Part shown: piece after piece, positions 24,985-34,248 of the stretch | How the letters are laid out: every line of letters starts with the position of its first letter | Numbering within the stretch: the stretch's first letter is position 1 | Assembly (NCBI RefSeq): GCF_013385175.1 | Contig: NZ_JABZEO010000001.1 | Span: 124,001-188,000 of the forward strand | Source: Allochromatium humboldtianum | GTDB taxonomy: Bacteria; Pseudomonadota; Gammaproteobacteria; Chromatiales; Chromatiaceae | Direction of reading: 5' to 3' | Length of the DNA stretch: 64,000 nucleotides | Translations under genes and position numbers: made by a program | The notes under the pieces: model-generated | The model's database searches: none | What the model was told of the DNA's origin: nothing | What the model saw: only the letters and a program-made list of their open reading frames with translations

Positions 24985-27900
24985 GTGGGTCAACTCTTTC
25001 GCATCGCCGGATTCCTGCCCTATGTCCTGATGATCTTCCTCAATGCCTTCGTCGACCTGGGGCACAAGATCGTCATCCAGAACACCCTGTTCAAGATCTA
25101 TGACGGCGACGCGCAGATCCTGCTGACGGCCATCGTCAACGCGCTCATCCTGCTGCCCTTCGTGCTGCTGTTCACGCCCTCGGGGTTCATGGCCGACCGC
25201 TTCCCGAAGAACCGCGTGATGCGCGCGACGGCCTGGGTTGCGGTGGGTCTGACGCTCTGTATCACGCTCTTCTATTATCTCGGCTGGTTCTGGCCGGCCT
25301 TCGCCATGACCTTCCTGCTGGCGGCGCAGAGCGCCTTCTATTCGCCGGCCAAGTACGGCTACATCAAGGAACTGGTCGGCAAGGAAGCCTTGGCCACGGC
25401 CAACGGCTGGGTGCAGGCGACCACCACCACCGCCATCCTGGCCGGGATCTTCGTCTTCTCGATTCTGTTCGAGGGCCGACTCGCCGGTGCGACCTTCGAC
25501 ACGCCCGACGCGATCATGGGGCTGATCGCGCCGCTCGGCTGGGTGCTGGTGCTGTGCTCAGTGGTGGAACTGGCCATCGCCTACCGGCTGCCGCGCACCA
25601 GCGAGGGCGGAGCACTCGGCTTCGATTGGGGACGCTACGCAAGCGGGCGCTATCTGCGCGACAACCTGCGCGCGGCCTGGGACAACCAGGTCATCTGGCT
25701 GTCGATCGTGGGGCTGTCGATCTTCTGGGCCATCTCGCAGGTGATCCTGGCCGCCTTCCCGGCCTTCGCCAAGGAGACTCTGGGCGAGACCAACACCGTG
25801 GTCATCCAGGGGATGCTGGCCTGCTCGGGCGTGGGCATCATTCTCGGCTCCATCATCGCCGGGCGCGTCTCGCGCCATCACATCGAGACCGGGCTGATCC
25901 CGGTCGGCGCCGGCGGCATCGCGCTGGCGCTGTTCTTGCTGCCGGGGCTGGGATCGAGCTGGGCGCATGCGCTCAACTTCCTGGTGCTCGGGGTGCTGGC
26001 CGGGTTCTTCCTGGTGCCGCTCAACGCGCTCATCCAGTTCAACGCCGGTGAGTCCGGGCTCGGACGGGTGCTGGCGGCCAACAACTTCGTGCAGAACCTG
26101 GTGATGCTGGGGTTCCTGGGGCTGACGGTGCTGGCGGCCTGGCTGGAGGTCGGCGGTCTGGTCCTGATGCTGGCGCTGGCGGTCATCGCGCTCGGCGGGG
26201 CGCTCTATACCATCCATCAGCTTCCGCAGTCGCTGGTGCGCTTTCTGATCGGACGCCTGATGGCGACGCGCTACCGGCTCAACGTCATCGGGCTGAAGAA
26301 CATGCCGGCCCAGGGCGGGGTGCTGCTGCTCGGCAACCATGTGAGCTGGATCGACTGGGCCATGGTGCAACTGGCCAGTCCGCGTCCGGTGCGCTTCGTG
26401 ATGGAGCGCTGGATCTACGAGCGCTGGTATCTGCGCTGGTTCCTGGACTTCTTCGGCGTGGTGCCGATCTCGCGCGCCAGCAGCCGTCAGGCGATCCAGA
26501 CCATCACACAACTGATCGATGCCGGCGAGGTGGTGTGTCTGTTCCCCGAGGGGACGCTGAGCAAGAACGGTCAGCTCTCGGAGTTCAAGCGCGGTTTCGA
26601 GCTGTCGGCGCGGGCGGCCGGCTCGGGCGTCATCCTGCCGTTCTATCAGCGCGGACTCTGGGGCAGCCGCTTCTCCTATGCCAGCGGCAAGCTGCGCACC
26701 AATCGCCGCCAAGGGCGGGTGCGCGAGGTGATCGTCGCCTTCGGGGCGCCGCTGCCGCTGGAGTCGGGCGCCGAGCGGGTCAAGCAGGCGGTGTTCGAGC
26801 TGTCGGTGACGTCCTGGCGGGCCTATGTCGAGACCCTGCCGACCTTGCCGGCGGTCTGGCTTGAAACAGCCAAGCGTGATCCGGGTGCGCCGGCCATCGT
26901 CGACTCGGTCGGAACCACGCTGACCAACCGCCGCCTGCTGACGGCCGTGGCACTGTTTGCGCGCCGAATCCGGCGTCTGGCGCCTGAGCCGGCGATCGGT
27001 CTCCTGCTGCCGGCGAGCAGCGCCGGGGTCATCGCCAATCTGGCCGCGCTGCTTGCCGGCAAGACCGTGGTCAACCTCAATTACACCGCCAGCCCAGAGG
27101 CGCTACAGGCCAGCGTCGAGCAGGCCGGGGTGCGGCATGTCATCACCGCCGACCGCTTCCTGCGCAAGCTCGAACAGCGCGGCATCGATTCAGCGAGCGC
27201 CCTGCCGGGCGTGACCCTGCATCCGATGGAAGGACTGCGCGCCCGGATCGGGCGCGTCGAGGCGCTGTTGACGCTGGGGCTGACGAGCCTGCTGCCGGCG
27301 GCGGCCATCGGACGCCTGTTCGGTCATCCGAGCCGCCCGGACGACACCGCTGCCGTCCTCTTTTCCAGCGGCAGCGAAGGCACGCCCAAGGGCATCGAGC
27401 TGACCCACCGCAACATCCTGGCCAACGTGCGGCAGATCTCGGATGTGCTCAACACCGAGCGCGACGACGTGCTGCTGGCCAATCTGCCGCTGTTCCATGC
27501 CTTCGGGCTGACGGCGACCACCTTCATGCCGTTGCTCGAAGGTGTGCCGATGGTCTGTCATCCCGACCCGACCGACGCGGTCGGCACCGCCAAGGCCATC
27601 GCCCGCTATCGCGCCACGGTGCTCTGCGGCACCTCGACCTTCCTGCGGCTCTATGCGCGCAGTCCCAAGGTGCATCCGCTGATGCTCCAGTCGCTGCGGA
27701 TCGTCGTCGCCGGGGCCGAGCGGCTGGCGCCCGAGGTGCGCGAGGGCTTCGCGCTCAAGTTCCACAAGGAGATCCTGGAGGGCTATGGCGCCACCGAGAC
27801 CACGCCGGTGGCGAGCGTCAACGTGCCGGATGCGCTGGAGACCGACACCTGGAAGGTCCAGACCGGCTCGCGTCCGGGCACGGTCGGGATGCCGCTGCCC

Positions 27901-28443
27901 GGCACCAGCTTCCGCATCGTCGATCCCGAGACGCTGGAGACACTGCCGCCCGGCGCGGATGGTCTGATCCTGATCGGCGGGGTGCAGGTAATGAAGGGCT
28001 ATCTGGGCGCGCCAGGGAAGACCGCCGAGGCCATCGTCGAGCTGGACGGCATGCGCTGGTACAAGACCGGCGACAAGGGCCATCTCGATACCGACGGCTT
28101 CCTGACCATCGTCGACCGCTATTCGCGCTTTGCCAAGCTCGGCGGCGAAATGATCAGTCTGACGGCCGTCGAGGATTCAGTGCGGAAGGCGCTGGAGCAA
28201 CCGGACCTGGAGCTGGTCGCGGTCAATGTGCCCGACGAGCGCAAGGGTGAGCGTATCGTCCTGCTCGTCGCCGAAGAGGGGGCTATCGATCTGGAAAGCC
28301 TGCGCCGTGCCATGCTGGCGGGCGGGACCAATCCGCTGACCATCCCGGCCGAGGTGCGACGTGTCGGCACGATTCCCAAACTCGGCAGCGGCAAGACGGA
28401 TTTCGGCTCTGCACGCCGGCTGGCGTTGGCCGAGGTTCATTAG
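24985..28443 (+). CDS. aas: LplT-PlsC-acyl-ACP synthetase fusion (lysophospholipid recycling)
   Basis: From GTG 24985 (AGGGGG just upstream) the 1152-aa protein has an MFS transporter resembling LplT (about 1-415; GFMADRFPKNRVMR). A PlsC acyltransferase domain follows (about 430-620; the H(X)4D motif NHVSWID has its His at about residue 451, with FPEGTLSKNG later), then an AMP-forming acyl-ACP synthetase (about 640-1150; FSSGSEGTPKGIELTH near 792, GYGATETTP). In E. coli LplT flips lysophospholipids inward and Aas reacylates them; here both are one polypeptide, an arrangement known in other proteobacteria. The frame extends upstream inside the glycosyltransferase gene only as a shadow. Confidence 0.94.
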   Translation: MGQLFRIAGFLPYVLMIFLNAFVDLGHKIVIQNTLFKIYDGDAQILLTAIVNALILLPFVLLFTPSGFMADRFPKNRVMRATAWVAVGLTLCITLFYYLGWFWPAFAMTFLLAAQSAFYSPAKYGYIKELVGKEALATANGWVQATTTTAILAGIFVFSILFEGRLAGATFDTPDAIMGLIAPLGWVLVLCSVVELAIAYRLPRTSEGGALGFDWGRYASGRYLRDNLRAAWDNQVIWLSIVGLSIFWAISQVILAAFPAFAKETLGETNTVVIQGMLACSGVGIILGSIIAGRVSRHHIETGLIPVGAGGIALALFLLPGLGSSWAHALNFLVLGVLAGFFLVPLNALIQFNAGESGLGRVLAANNFVQNLVMLGFLGLTVLAAWLEVGGLVLMLALAVIALGGALYTIHQLPQSLVRFLIGRLMATRYRLNVIGLKNMPAQGGVLLLGNHVSWIDWAMVQLASPRPVRFVMERWIYERWYLRWFLDFFGVVPISRASSRQAIQTITQLIDAGEVVCLFPEGTLSKNGQLSEFKRGFELSARAAGSGVILPFYQRGLWGSRFSYASGKLRTNRRQGRVREVIVAFGAPLPLESGAERVKQAVFELSVTSWRAYVETLPTLPAVWLETAKRDPGAPAIVDSVGTTLTNRRLLTAVALFARRIRRLAPEPAIGLLLPASSAGVIANLAALLAGKTVVNLNYTASPEALQASVEQAGVRHVITADRFLRKLEQRGIDSASALPGVTLHPMEGLRARIGRVEALLTLGLTSLLPAAAIGRLFGHPSRPDDTAAVLFSSGSEGTPKGIELTHRNILANVRQISDVLNTERDDVLLANLPLFHAFGLTATTFMPLLEGVPMVCHPDPTDAVGTAKAIARYRATVLCGTSTFLRLYARSPKVHPLMLQSLRIVVAGAERLAPEVREGFALKFHKEILEGYGATETTPVASVNVPDALETDTWKVQTGSRPGTVGMPLPGTSFRIVDPETLETLPPGADGLILIGGVQVMKGYLGAPGKTAEAIVELDGMRWYKTGDKGHLDTDGFLTIVDRYSRFAKLGGEMISLTAVEDSVRKALEQPDLELVAVNVPDERKGERIVLLVAEEGAIDLESLRRAMLAGGTNPLTIPAEVRRVGTIPKLGSGKTDFGSARRLALAEVH

Positions 28444-28868
28444 GCTAAAAAGTCAAAATATTGTTTTGTAAGCTTTTTTGGTAGAGGCTTCAGTATCGAC
28501 TCATCAGCATCAAGCGCGTCGCCATGGAGGAGACCGGGCAGGTTGGAATGCCTGGAGCATGAACGCAAGCCGCTCCTGCTCGGTCGGTTTTGTACTCGAT
28601 GCCTGGTCTGGAGGGCCTTTCGCTAAACAAGTAGCTGTCAGTAGACGCGATTCCGTGTATAATGACGGCTCAAGACTTTGATTTTAATTGTTTTTATGTC
28701 GGATTTTTTTGCCCTGTTGCGCTTATTGCCCGATTTCGGAGATCAGCCCTGAAACGCCTATCTGTCTTTGCATCTCATGCCCGCTAGCGACTCTTCGAGC
28801 TTTTGAGTCCTGATCCGTCTCGCCATCTGCGATGGCCGTCTCGCTTCCCCGATATCGACCGATTCCAA
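28444..28868 (+). other. Gene-free interval upstream of the PIG-L-like gene
   Basis: About 425 bases separate the aas stop from the PIG-L-like start. The interval is AT-rich at both ends and carries a promoter-like pair (28635-28663), but no open frame with a ribosome site and family resemblance. An 18-codon frame at 28696-28752 is the only small ORF after the promoter. Confidence 0.5.
28635..28663 (+). promoter_or_regulatory. Candidate sigma-70 promoter for the PIG-L/SGNH genes
   Basis: TATAAT at 28658-28663 is preceded, with a 17-base spacer, by CTGTCA (four of six matches to TTGACA) at 28635-28640. It is the best promoter-like element in the interval and points at the PIG-L-like and SGNH genes. 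Confidence 0.55.
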
Positions 28869-29636
28869 ATGCCTGTGACCGACGAACGCTTCGATGATGG
28901 AGCGACCCTGCTCGTTTTTGCCCATCAGGACGATGATCTACTCTGGATGCAACCCTTTCAGGACTCTGCCGCAGCCTTGCTGCTCGCGGCGGCTCCGCCC
29001 GCGCCGGCCCATGCGGCGGTTGTGGCGCAGCACCCGGAATCCTATCGCGAGCGATGGTGCAGCCTCTTTTCAGGCACGACGACGGACCAGGAATGGTTCG
29101 ACGTCTTTGGCCTGTGCGACCGTTGCGAGCGCGACAAGGACTGGAACTATGAGCGCATCCTTTCGGCCGTCGATCCCTGGGTCTCCAGGTCCGACTTCAG
29201 CCGGATCGTGACGCACAACAATTGGGGTGAGTATGGACACATTCACCATCGATGGGTGAATCAGGCGGTCAGGGAGTCGGCCGTGCGTTACGGGAAGGAT
29301 GTCTGGGTGCTCAACACAGTGGTGCTCTTCCACGCGGACGAGGCCGTCTATCTGGATCTCGGCGACTGGAACCTGCCGTCGTTTCGAGCCCGCTTTTCCC
29401 AGGATGTCTTCTTCGACATCCGTGGCATCTATCAGCGCACGGAGTTCGACGCCAGACCGGCCGGACTGAATACCTGGACCTGGTTCGACGGTGAGGATCA
29501 GTATCCGCATGGTGAACGGAACTTCGTCAAGATCGTCGACCGAGGAATCGACCAGACCCGGTCGAATCCGCTGGTCCAAAAGACTGTCTCCGCCCTTGAG
29601 CAGGCTGTTCCCATGCGCGAAGCCTGCATCCATTGA
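28869..29636 (+). CDS. PIG-L/LmbE-like deacetylase family protein
   Basis: The protein has the PIG-L layout: VFAHQDDDLLWMQP near the N-terminus replaces the usual AHPDDE zinc/aspartate motif, and THNNWGEYGHIHHRWVNQA supplies the second His-x-x-His-type site. PIG-L enzymes are zinc-dependent N-deacetylases of GlcNAc-type sugars. ATG 28869 (255 aa) starts just before the core; a TTG at 28803 would add 22 residues, and neither has a clear ribosome site. The SGNH gene follows after 14 bases, suggesting joint work on a surface glycan. The Pro-to-Gln and Glu-to-Asp changes in the first motif leave activity open. Confidence 0.75.
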   Translation: MPVTDERFDDGATLLVFAHQDDDLLWMQPFQDSAAALLLAAAPPAPAHAAVVAQHPESYRERWCSLFSGTTTDQEWFDVFGLCDRCERDKDWNYERILSAVDPWVSRSDFSRIVTHNNWGEYGHIHHRWVNQAVRESAVRYGKDVWVLNTVVLFHADEAVYLDLGDWNLPSFRARFSQDVFFDIRGIYQRTEFDARPAGLNTWTWFDGEDQYPHGERNFVKIVDRGIDQTRSNPLVQKTVSALEQAVPMREACIH

Positions 29637-29650
29637 TCCTCGGAATCCCA

Positions 29651-30790
29651 ATGGCCCGCAAACTCTTTCCCTACGCCTTTCTCGTCCTCTTTCTGATGGG
29701 TGCGATCGAGCTGATGAGCTTCGGCTTCTTCCAGGTCTTCCAGGATCGCTTCAGCTTCCTGGATACCGGGTTGTATCGTTTATCCCAGGCCGATCTGCCG
29801 CTCGTCGAAAGACATTTCGATGTGCGTCTCGGCTGGAGCGAGCACTACCCGACCCCGTGGGGCGAGCGTCCTCGACCGGAATCCACGCACGCTGGTTCGG
29901 CGCTCATGTCGACCTATGGGGACTCATATACCCATTGCGACGAGGTCGATGACGATCAGACCTGGCAGTCTTTTCTCGCGGACGAAACAGGCTCTGAGGT
30001 CTACAACTATGGCGTCGGTGGTTTCGGGACCGATCAGGCGTATTTGAGGTTCCGTGATGAGTTCGCCACCCATCAAACCCCTGTAGTAGCACTCGGTTTG
30101 ATCACGGAGAATATCAATCGGGTGGTCAATGTCTATCGTCCCTATTACTATCCCGGCACCCAACTGCGCTTCACCAAGCCGCGCTTCATCGAGCATGAGG
30201 GCGATCTGGTGTTGCTGGAAAATCCGATCCAGGACAAGGGCGACCTGTCAAAGCTCATGGACGACGACTTCCTGCGCGCGGTCGGTCGGCACGACTGGTG
30301 GTTCAATCGCGACGAGTATCCGGTTCTGGGCTTTCCCTACAGTGCCATCCTCCTGAATCAGCGTATCTGGAAGGAGGCCGTCTCCGGCAAGCTGGAGCGC
30401 CCAGTGACCGACATGAATCCACGGCCCTGGGAGGAACTCTGGGAGCAGGAAGAGCCGCGCTCACTCATGTTCGCCATCTTCGATCGCTTTTTCGCCGATG
30501 CGCGAGAGCTGGGGTCGCATCCGCTGCTACTGATCCTGCCGCAGCGTGAGGACGTCGAGGAACGGCGGCGTACCGGACGTCTGCCCAACGCGGTGCAGCG
30601 GATTCTCGATCACTGCGAAGCGCGCTCACTCGACTGCATCGAGATGGTTTCAGGCTTCACACAGTATCTGGAAGCCGAGGAGGCGCGGTCGCTCAATGAC
30701 CTCTTCCTGCTCGCCCATGTCTCGCCCGAAGGCAATCGCCTGATCGCCCGGCGGATTGCCGACTGGCTGCGTGAACATGGTCGGCTGTAG
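29651..30790 (+). CDS. Membrane-anchored SGNH-hydrolase-like protein
   Basis: From ATG 29651 the 379-aa protein has an N-terminal membrane helix (FPYAFLVLFLMGAIELMSFGFF) and a periplasmic domain with SGNH-type blocks: STYGDSYTHCDEV (Ser92 as candidate nucleophile), YNYGVGGFGTDQAYLRF, LGLITENINR and a C-terminal LAHVSPEGNRLIA carrying the His. Proteins of this kind are often encoded beside carbamoyltransferase/SxtJ/DUF5989 genes and may act as O-acyl esterases or transferases on extracellular polymers. That set is present here on the opposite strand. The exact reaction is unknown. Confidence 0.78.
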   Translation: MARKLFPYAFLVLFLMGAIELMSFGFFQVFQDRFSFLDTGLYRLSQADLPLVERHFDVRLGWSEHYPTPWGERPRPESTHAGSALMSTYGDSYTHCDEVDDDQTWQSFLADETGSEVYNYGVGGFGTDQAYLRFRDEFATHQTPVVALGLITENINRVVNVYRPYYYPGTQLRFTKPRFIEHEGDLVLLENPIQDKGDLSKLMDDDFLRAVGRHDWWFNRDEYPVLGFPYSAILLNQRIWKEAVSGKLERPVTDMNPRPWEELWEQEEPRSLMFAIFDRFFADARELGSHPLLLILPQREDVEERRRTGRLPNAVQRILDHCEARSLDCIEMVSGFTQYLEAEEARSLNDLFLLAHVSPEGNRLIARRIADWLREHGRL

Positions 30791-30899
30791 TGAGCGGCCG
30801 ACATCGGTGTGAGTTCAGGCTTGTGAAAATCCTGTCAGCCCAGGATCCGAGACACAGTCACGCCGCATCATGAGCGTCAAAAAGGCCGCATCGATCTTT

Positions 30900-31412
30900 T
30901 TATCGTCCTTCTAAAATCGAATCCAAGGCTTTTTCAAAACTGGGATAGATGGGGATTCCATTTGCTTGTGAGTATGAGGCGAGTTTTTGGCGATATTCCA
31001 TTATATTGCTCCACTTGGACCATATGCTTTTTTGCTGTTTTTTCAGTAAGTTCCATTTTCTCTTTAGACAGTATGTCATTGCGCGCGAGGTCGGCGGCTG
31101 CACGATGACGAAGGATATGTCGGGATACGCTCGTGGATTTTTCGGTCCAATGACACCGAGCATACAGACAGGGTCTACTTGCTCTTCAAGATAAGCAATA
31201 TTTGATTCGTTATAAACTTTTTCCCTTTCTTCTAGGCTCTTGCGGCTGAATTCAATAAGGTCGATGTTTGAATCGCGAGCCCACTGCTCAAAGTGAACGT
31301 TGAAGTCGACAAGCCTTACTCCTTTATAGATGCCGTTGGTTGCAAATGTGGACTTGCCGCTGCAAGGTGCGGCCATGACGTATATTCTGCGCATTTCATC
31401 GGCCTTGAACAT
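30900..31412 (-). CDS. Small P-loop NTPase of unknown role
   Basis: The 170-aa protein starts with RRIYVMAAPCSGKSTFA, a Walker A motif (APCSGKST), then VRLVDFN as possible Walker B, an acidic helical middle and a basic C-terminal half (KRKWNLLKKQQKSIWSKW). Size and motif suggest a nucleotide or small-molecule kinase-like fold; no family was recognised. GGAG stands four bases before ATG 31412. The DNA is markedly AT-richer than the neighbours. It lies downstream of DUF5989 on the same strand, 154 bases away, so membership in the carbamoyltransferase cluster is possible but unproven. Confidence 0.72.
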   Translation of the reverse strand: MFKADEMRRIYVMAAPCSGKSTFATNGIYKGVRLVDFNVHFEQWARDSNIDLIEFSRKSLEEREKVYNESNIAYLEEQVDPVCMLGVIGPKNPRAYPDISFVIVQPPTSRAMTYCLKRKWNLLKKQQKSIWSKWSNIMEYRQKLASYSQANGIPIYPSFEKALDSILEGR

Positions 31413-31566
31413 GATGCTCCAGCTTCAAAAGATATATCGTAAGATCTATCCGGTGTCGAAAGTCGCTGTCTTGCACGCCGAATGACCAATATTTGCGGAT
31501 CGCGACATGCAGCCAAAGCGGAGCCGCGCCCAATTCGGTGTGCCTTTCGTTGAGCGCGGCATGATT

Positions 31567-31719
31567 TCAGAAGAGCGTATAGATGAAGGGCGCCACAGCC
31601 GAGCCCTGGGCCAGGATGAACAGGGCGCTGAGCAGCATCATCACCACCAGGATGGGGATCAGCCAGAATTTTCTGCGCTGACGCATGAAATCCCAGAGGT
31701 CTTTGAAGAGTTCGAGCAT
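31567..31719 (-). CDS. DUF5989 small membrane protein
   Basis: Fifty residues, beginning MLELFKDLWDFMRQRRKFWL, with one membrane helix after the basic RQRRKFWLIP motif and ending FIYTLF. This matches the DUF5989 family, whose members begin with the same F..LW.F...RKKFWL pattern. The A of its ATG is the last base of the sxtJ-like stop (TGATG), so translation is coupled. The family is a constant companion of SxtJ and carbamoyltransferase genes; its role is unknown but a scaffold for the membrane-bound set is a reasonable guess. Confidence 0.85.
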   Translation of the reverse strand: MLELFKDLWDFMRQRRKFWLIPILVVMMLLSALFILAQGSAVAPFIYTLF

Positions 31720-32123
31720 CAGAACGGGCGCTCCATGGATCGAGGGGGGGCGGACGGGCTGGCCTCGCGATAGCTCGATGCATTCCGGTCGAGCGCCCGC
31801 CGCATGGGATCTTGGCCGAACAGACGCATCGTCAGGCCGATCGGGGTGAACAGGGTCAGATAGATCACGGACAGCAGAATCGGTGTGACGATGCGGTTGG
31901 CGAGCTGGCCGAAGCGCATCCAGCCGCGATAGACCGGCCGCAGACTCTTGGGGTTCGCCAGCGCCCAGACGGCCAGAACGGCGGCGGTCACCCAGGGCCA
32001 GACTGGAAGCCACGCCTCGGCCAGCCAGGGCAGCACGAGGCCGAAGAGCGTCGCGATGAGTCCGCCCGTGATGAGCCCGAAACGTCTCAGGCCGGGGGTG
32101 TCGATCTCTGGAATGGGGTGCAT
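31719..32123 (-). CDS. SxtJ-family membrane protein
   Basis: The 134-aa protein has two close hydrophobic segments (FGLITGGLIATLFGLVLPWL and VTAAVLAVWALA), then RPVYRGWMRFGQLANRIVTPILLSVIYLTLFTPIGL, which is the SxtJ pattern. SxtJ was named in saxitoxin clusters, but the family is widespread beside carbamoyltransferases in organisms that make no saxitoxin. It starts 12 bases after the carbamoyltransferase stop and overlaps DUF5989 by one base. Function is unestablished. Confidence 0.85.
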   Translation of the reverse strand: MHPIPEIDTPGLRRFGLITGGLIATLFGLVLPWLAEAWLPVWPWVTAAVLAVWALANPKSLRPVYRGWMRFGQLANRIVTPILLSVIYLTLFTPIGLTMRLFGQDPMRRALDRNASSYREASPSAPPRSMERPF

Positions 32124-32135
32124 GTCGTGTCGTCC

Positions 32136-33974
32136 TCAGTCCAGCTCGAATTGGCTGAGCCAGGCTTGGTCGCGCGCCGCCGGTCTCTGCTCATGCTTCG
32201 CCAGAACGTGGTTGCCCAAGACCAGATAGTCCATCTCGGTCTGCATGAAACAGCGGAAGGCATCTTCCGGGGTGCAGACGATGGGTTCGCCGCGAACGTT
32301 GAAAGAGGTGTTGATCAGCATGGGGCAACCCGTGCGCTCAGCAAAGGTCTCGATGAGCCGGTGAAAGCGTGGATTGGTCTCTCGATGCACGGTCTGGATG
32401 CGCGCCGAATGATCCACATGGGTGACGGCCGGTATCTGCGAGCGCTGGACCCTGAGCTTGTCGAGGCCGAAGAGTGAGGCGCCCTCGGCTTCCGTGTCGA
32501 GACGCCGGGACGGTTGCACGGCCGCCGTGATCAGCATGTAGGGGCTTGGCCCCGAATGCTCGAAGTAGTCCGACACCCGCTCGGCGAGCACGGCCGGCGC
32601 GAAGGGGCGGAACGACTCGCGATACTTGATCTTGAGGTTCATCACCGACTGCATGCGCGGACTGCGCGGGTCGCCCAGGATGGAGCGTGCACCGAGCGCC
32701 CGCGGTCCGAACTCCATCGCCCCCTGGAACCAGCCGATGACTTTTTCTTCCGCCAGCAGTTCGGCCACGCGCATCATCAGGGTTTCGTCGTCGAGACGCT
32801 GGTTCGGAATGGACGAGGCGTCGAGAAAGGCGGCGATCTCGTCGTCCGCGAACTCAGGCCCCAGATAGGCCCCATGCATGGCGTCGCCCGCTGCCGGGAT
32901 GCGCGGACGGTCGAGGTACTGGTGCCAGACCGAGAGCGCCGCGCCCAGGGCGGCGCCGGCATCGCCGGCCGCCGGCTGGGTCCAGATGGACTCGAAGGGG
33001 CCTTCGCGCAGCAGACGTCCGTTGGCGACGCAGTTGAGCGCGACGCCCCCCGCGAGACAGAGATGCTCGACACCGAGTTCCTGATGGACCGTGCGACCGA
33101 GTCGGAGGACGACCTCCTCCGTCACGGCCTGGATCGAGGCGGCCAGATCCATCTCGCGCTGGGTGATCTCGGCCTCGGGTTGGCGTCGCGGACCGCCGAA
33201 CAGCCGCTCGAAGCGCCGGTTGGTCATGGTCAGCCCTTGGGCATAGTCGAAATAGCGCATGTCCAGACGGAAGGTGCCGTCCTCCTTGAGGTCGAGCAGC
33301 CGCTCCAGGATGAGATCCTTGAAGATCGGTTCTCCATAGGGCGCGAGTCCCATGAGCTTGTACTCGCCCGAGTTGACCTTGAAGCCGGTGAAATAGGTGA
33401 AGGCCGAATAGAGGAGTCCGAGCGAGTGAGGGAAGCGGATCTCCCATTTGGGCTCCAGCCGGTTGCCTTCGCCCAGCCAGACCGAGGTCGTGGCCCATTC
33501 GCCGACGCCGTCCATGCAGAGCACGGCGGCGCGCTCGAAGGGACTCGGAAAGAAGGCCGAGGCGGCATGAGACTGATGGTGCTGGGCAAATAGCAGCGGG
33601 GGCCGCTGCTGCTCGGAGAGCGTGCCGATGGCGGCAAGCTCCTGCCTCAGTAGACGCTTCAGATCCAGTTTCTCGTTCAGCCAGACCGGCATCGACGTGA
33701 GAAAGGAGCGCAGACCGCCCGGTGCATAGGCGAGATAGGTCTCGAGAAGCCGCTCGAACTTGAGGAGCGGCTTGTCGTAGAAAACGACATGGTCGATGTC
33801 GTCGAGGCCGACACCGCCCTTCTCCAGGCAGAACCGGATCGCCGCGGCCGGAAATCCGGCATCGTGCTTCTTGCGCGAAAAGCGCTCCTCCTGGGCGGCG
33901 GCCAGGATCCGGCCGTCACGAACTAGACAGGCGGCGCTATCGTGATAGAAGGCAGAGATTCCCAGGATATCCAT
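32136..33974 (-). CDS. NodU/CmcH-type O-carbamoyltransferase
   Basis: ATG 33974 gives 612 residues starting MDILGISAFYHDSAACLV, the canonical start of the family; an upstream ATG at 34016 would add 14 residues without likeness. The N-terminal ASKHA-fold domain has AQHHQSHAASAFF with the metal-binding His residues and LCMDGVGEWATTSVW. The C-terminal YrdC-like domain has EFGPRALGARSILGDPR and ETNPRFHRLI. The family makes carbamoyl-adenylate from carbamoyl phosphate and ATP, then carbamoylates a hydroxyl on sugars, lipids or secondary metabolites. With SxtJ and DUF5989 it forms a tight operon; the acceptor is probably an envelope glycan or lipid (inference). Confidence 0.93.
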   Translation of the reverse strand: MDILGISAFYHDSAACLVRDGRILAAAQEERFSRKKHDAGFPAAAIRFCLEKGGVGLDDIDHVVFYDKPLLKFERLLETYLAYAPGGLRSFLTSMPVWLNEKLDLKRLLRQELAAIGTLSEQQRPPLLFAQHHQSHAASAFFPSPFERAAVLCMDGVGEWATTSVWLGEGNRLEPKWEIRFPHSLGLLYSAFTYFTGFKVNSGEYKLMGLAPYGEPIFKDLILERLLDLKEDGTFRLDMRYFDYAQGLTMTNRRFERLFGGPRRQPEAEITQREMDLAASIQAVTEEVVLRLGRTVHQELGVEHLCLAGGVALNCVANGRLLREGPFESIWTQPAAGDAGAALGAALSVWHQYLDRPRIPAAGDAMHGAYLGPEFADDEIAAFLDASSIPNQRLDDETLMMRVAELLAEEKVIGWFQGAMEFGPRALGARSILGDPRSPRMQSVMNLKIKYRESFRPFAPAVLAERVSDYFEHSGPSPYMLITAAVQPSRRLDTEAEGASLFGLDKLRVQRSQIPAVTHVDHSARIQTVHRETNPRFHRLIETFAERTGCPMLINTSFNVRGEPIVCTPEDAFRCFMQTEMDYLVLGNHVLAKHEQRPAARDQAWLSQFELD

Positions 33975-34248
33975 GATCGATCCATATGTAGCGGGGCGTT
34001 TCGCGCCCTGATCCATCAGGGTGCGAGCGAACCAGCATCGAAAAAGGGCTGATTATCCGCCAAAAAGTTTTATTTATTCAACAGACTATTGCAATCTTGC
34101 AATCTGCCGGCAAGTCGATGGTTGCTGAACAGGCTGGTGTTCAGTGGGTTTTGAGGATGAAAACAGGGCACGCCGGCGCTTGAAGGCGGTCGTGAACTGA
34201 GCCGATCATAACGGACGCGGTTTGGCGTCCAAGACGACGGGGTAGCGC

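Noticed and set aside
28696-28752. An 18-codon frame MSDFFALLRLLPDFGDQP after the promoter-like element
   Set aside because: There is no ribosome site and no known leader pattern. It might be a leader peptide, but the support is too thin to annotate.
34080-34115. Short direct repeat TGCAATCT/TGCAATCT before the ChaN-PDZ gene
   Set aside because: Two 8-base copies only; no spaced array or recognisable operator, so chance is likely.
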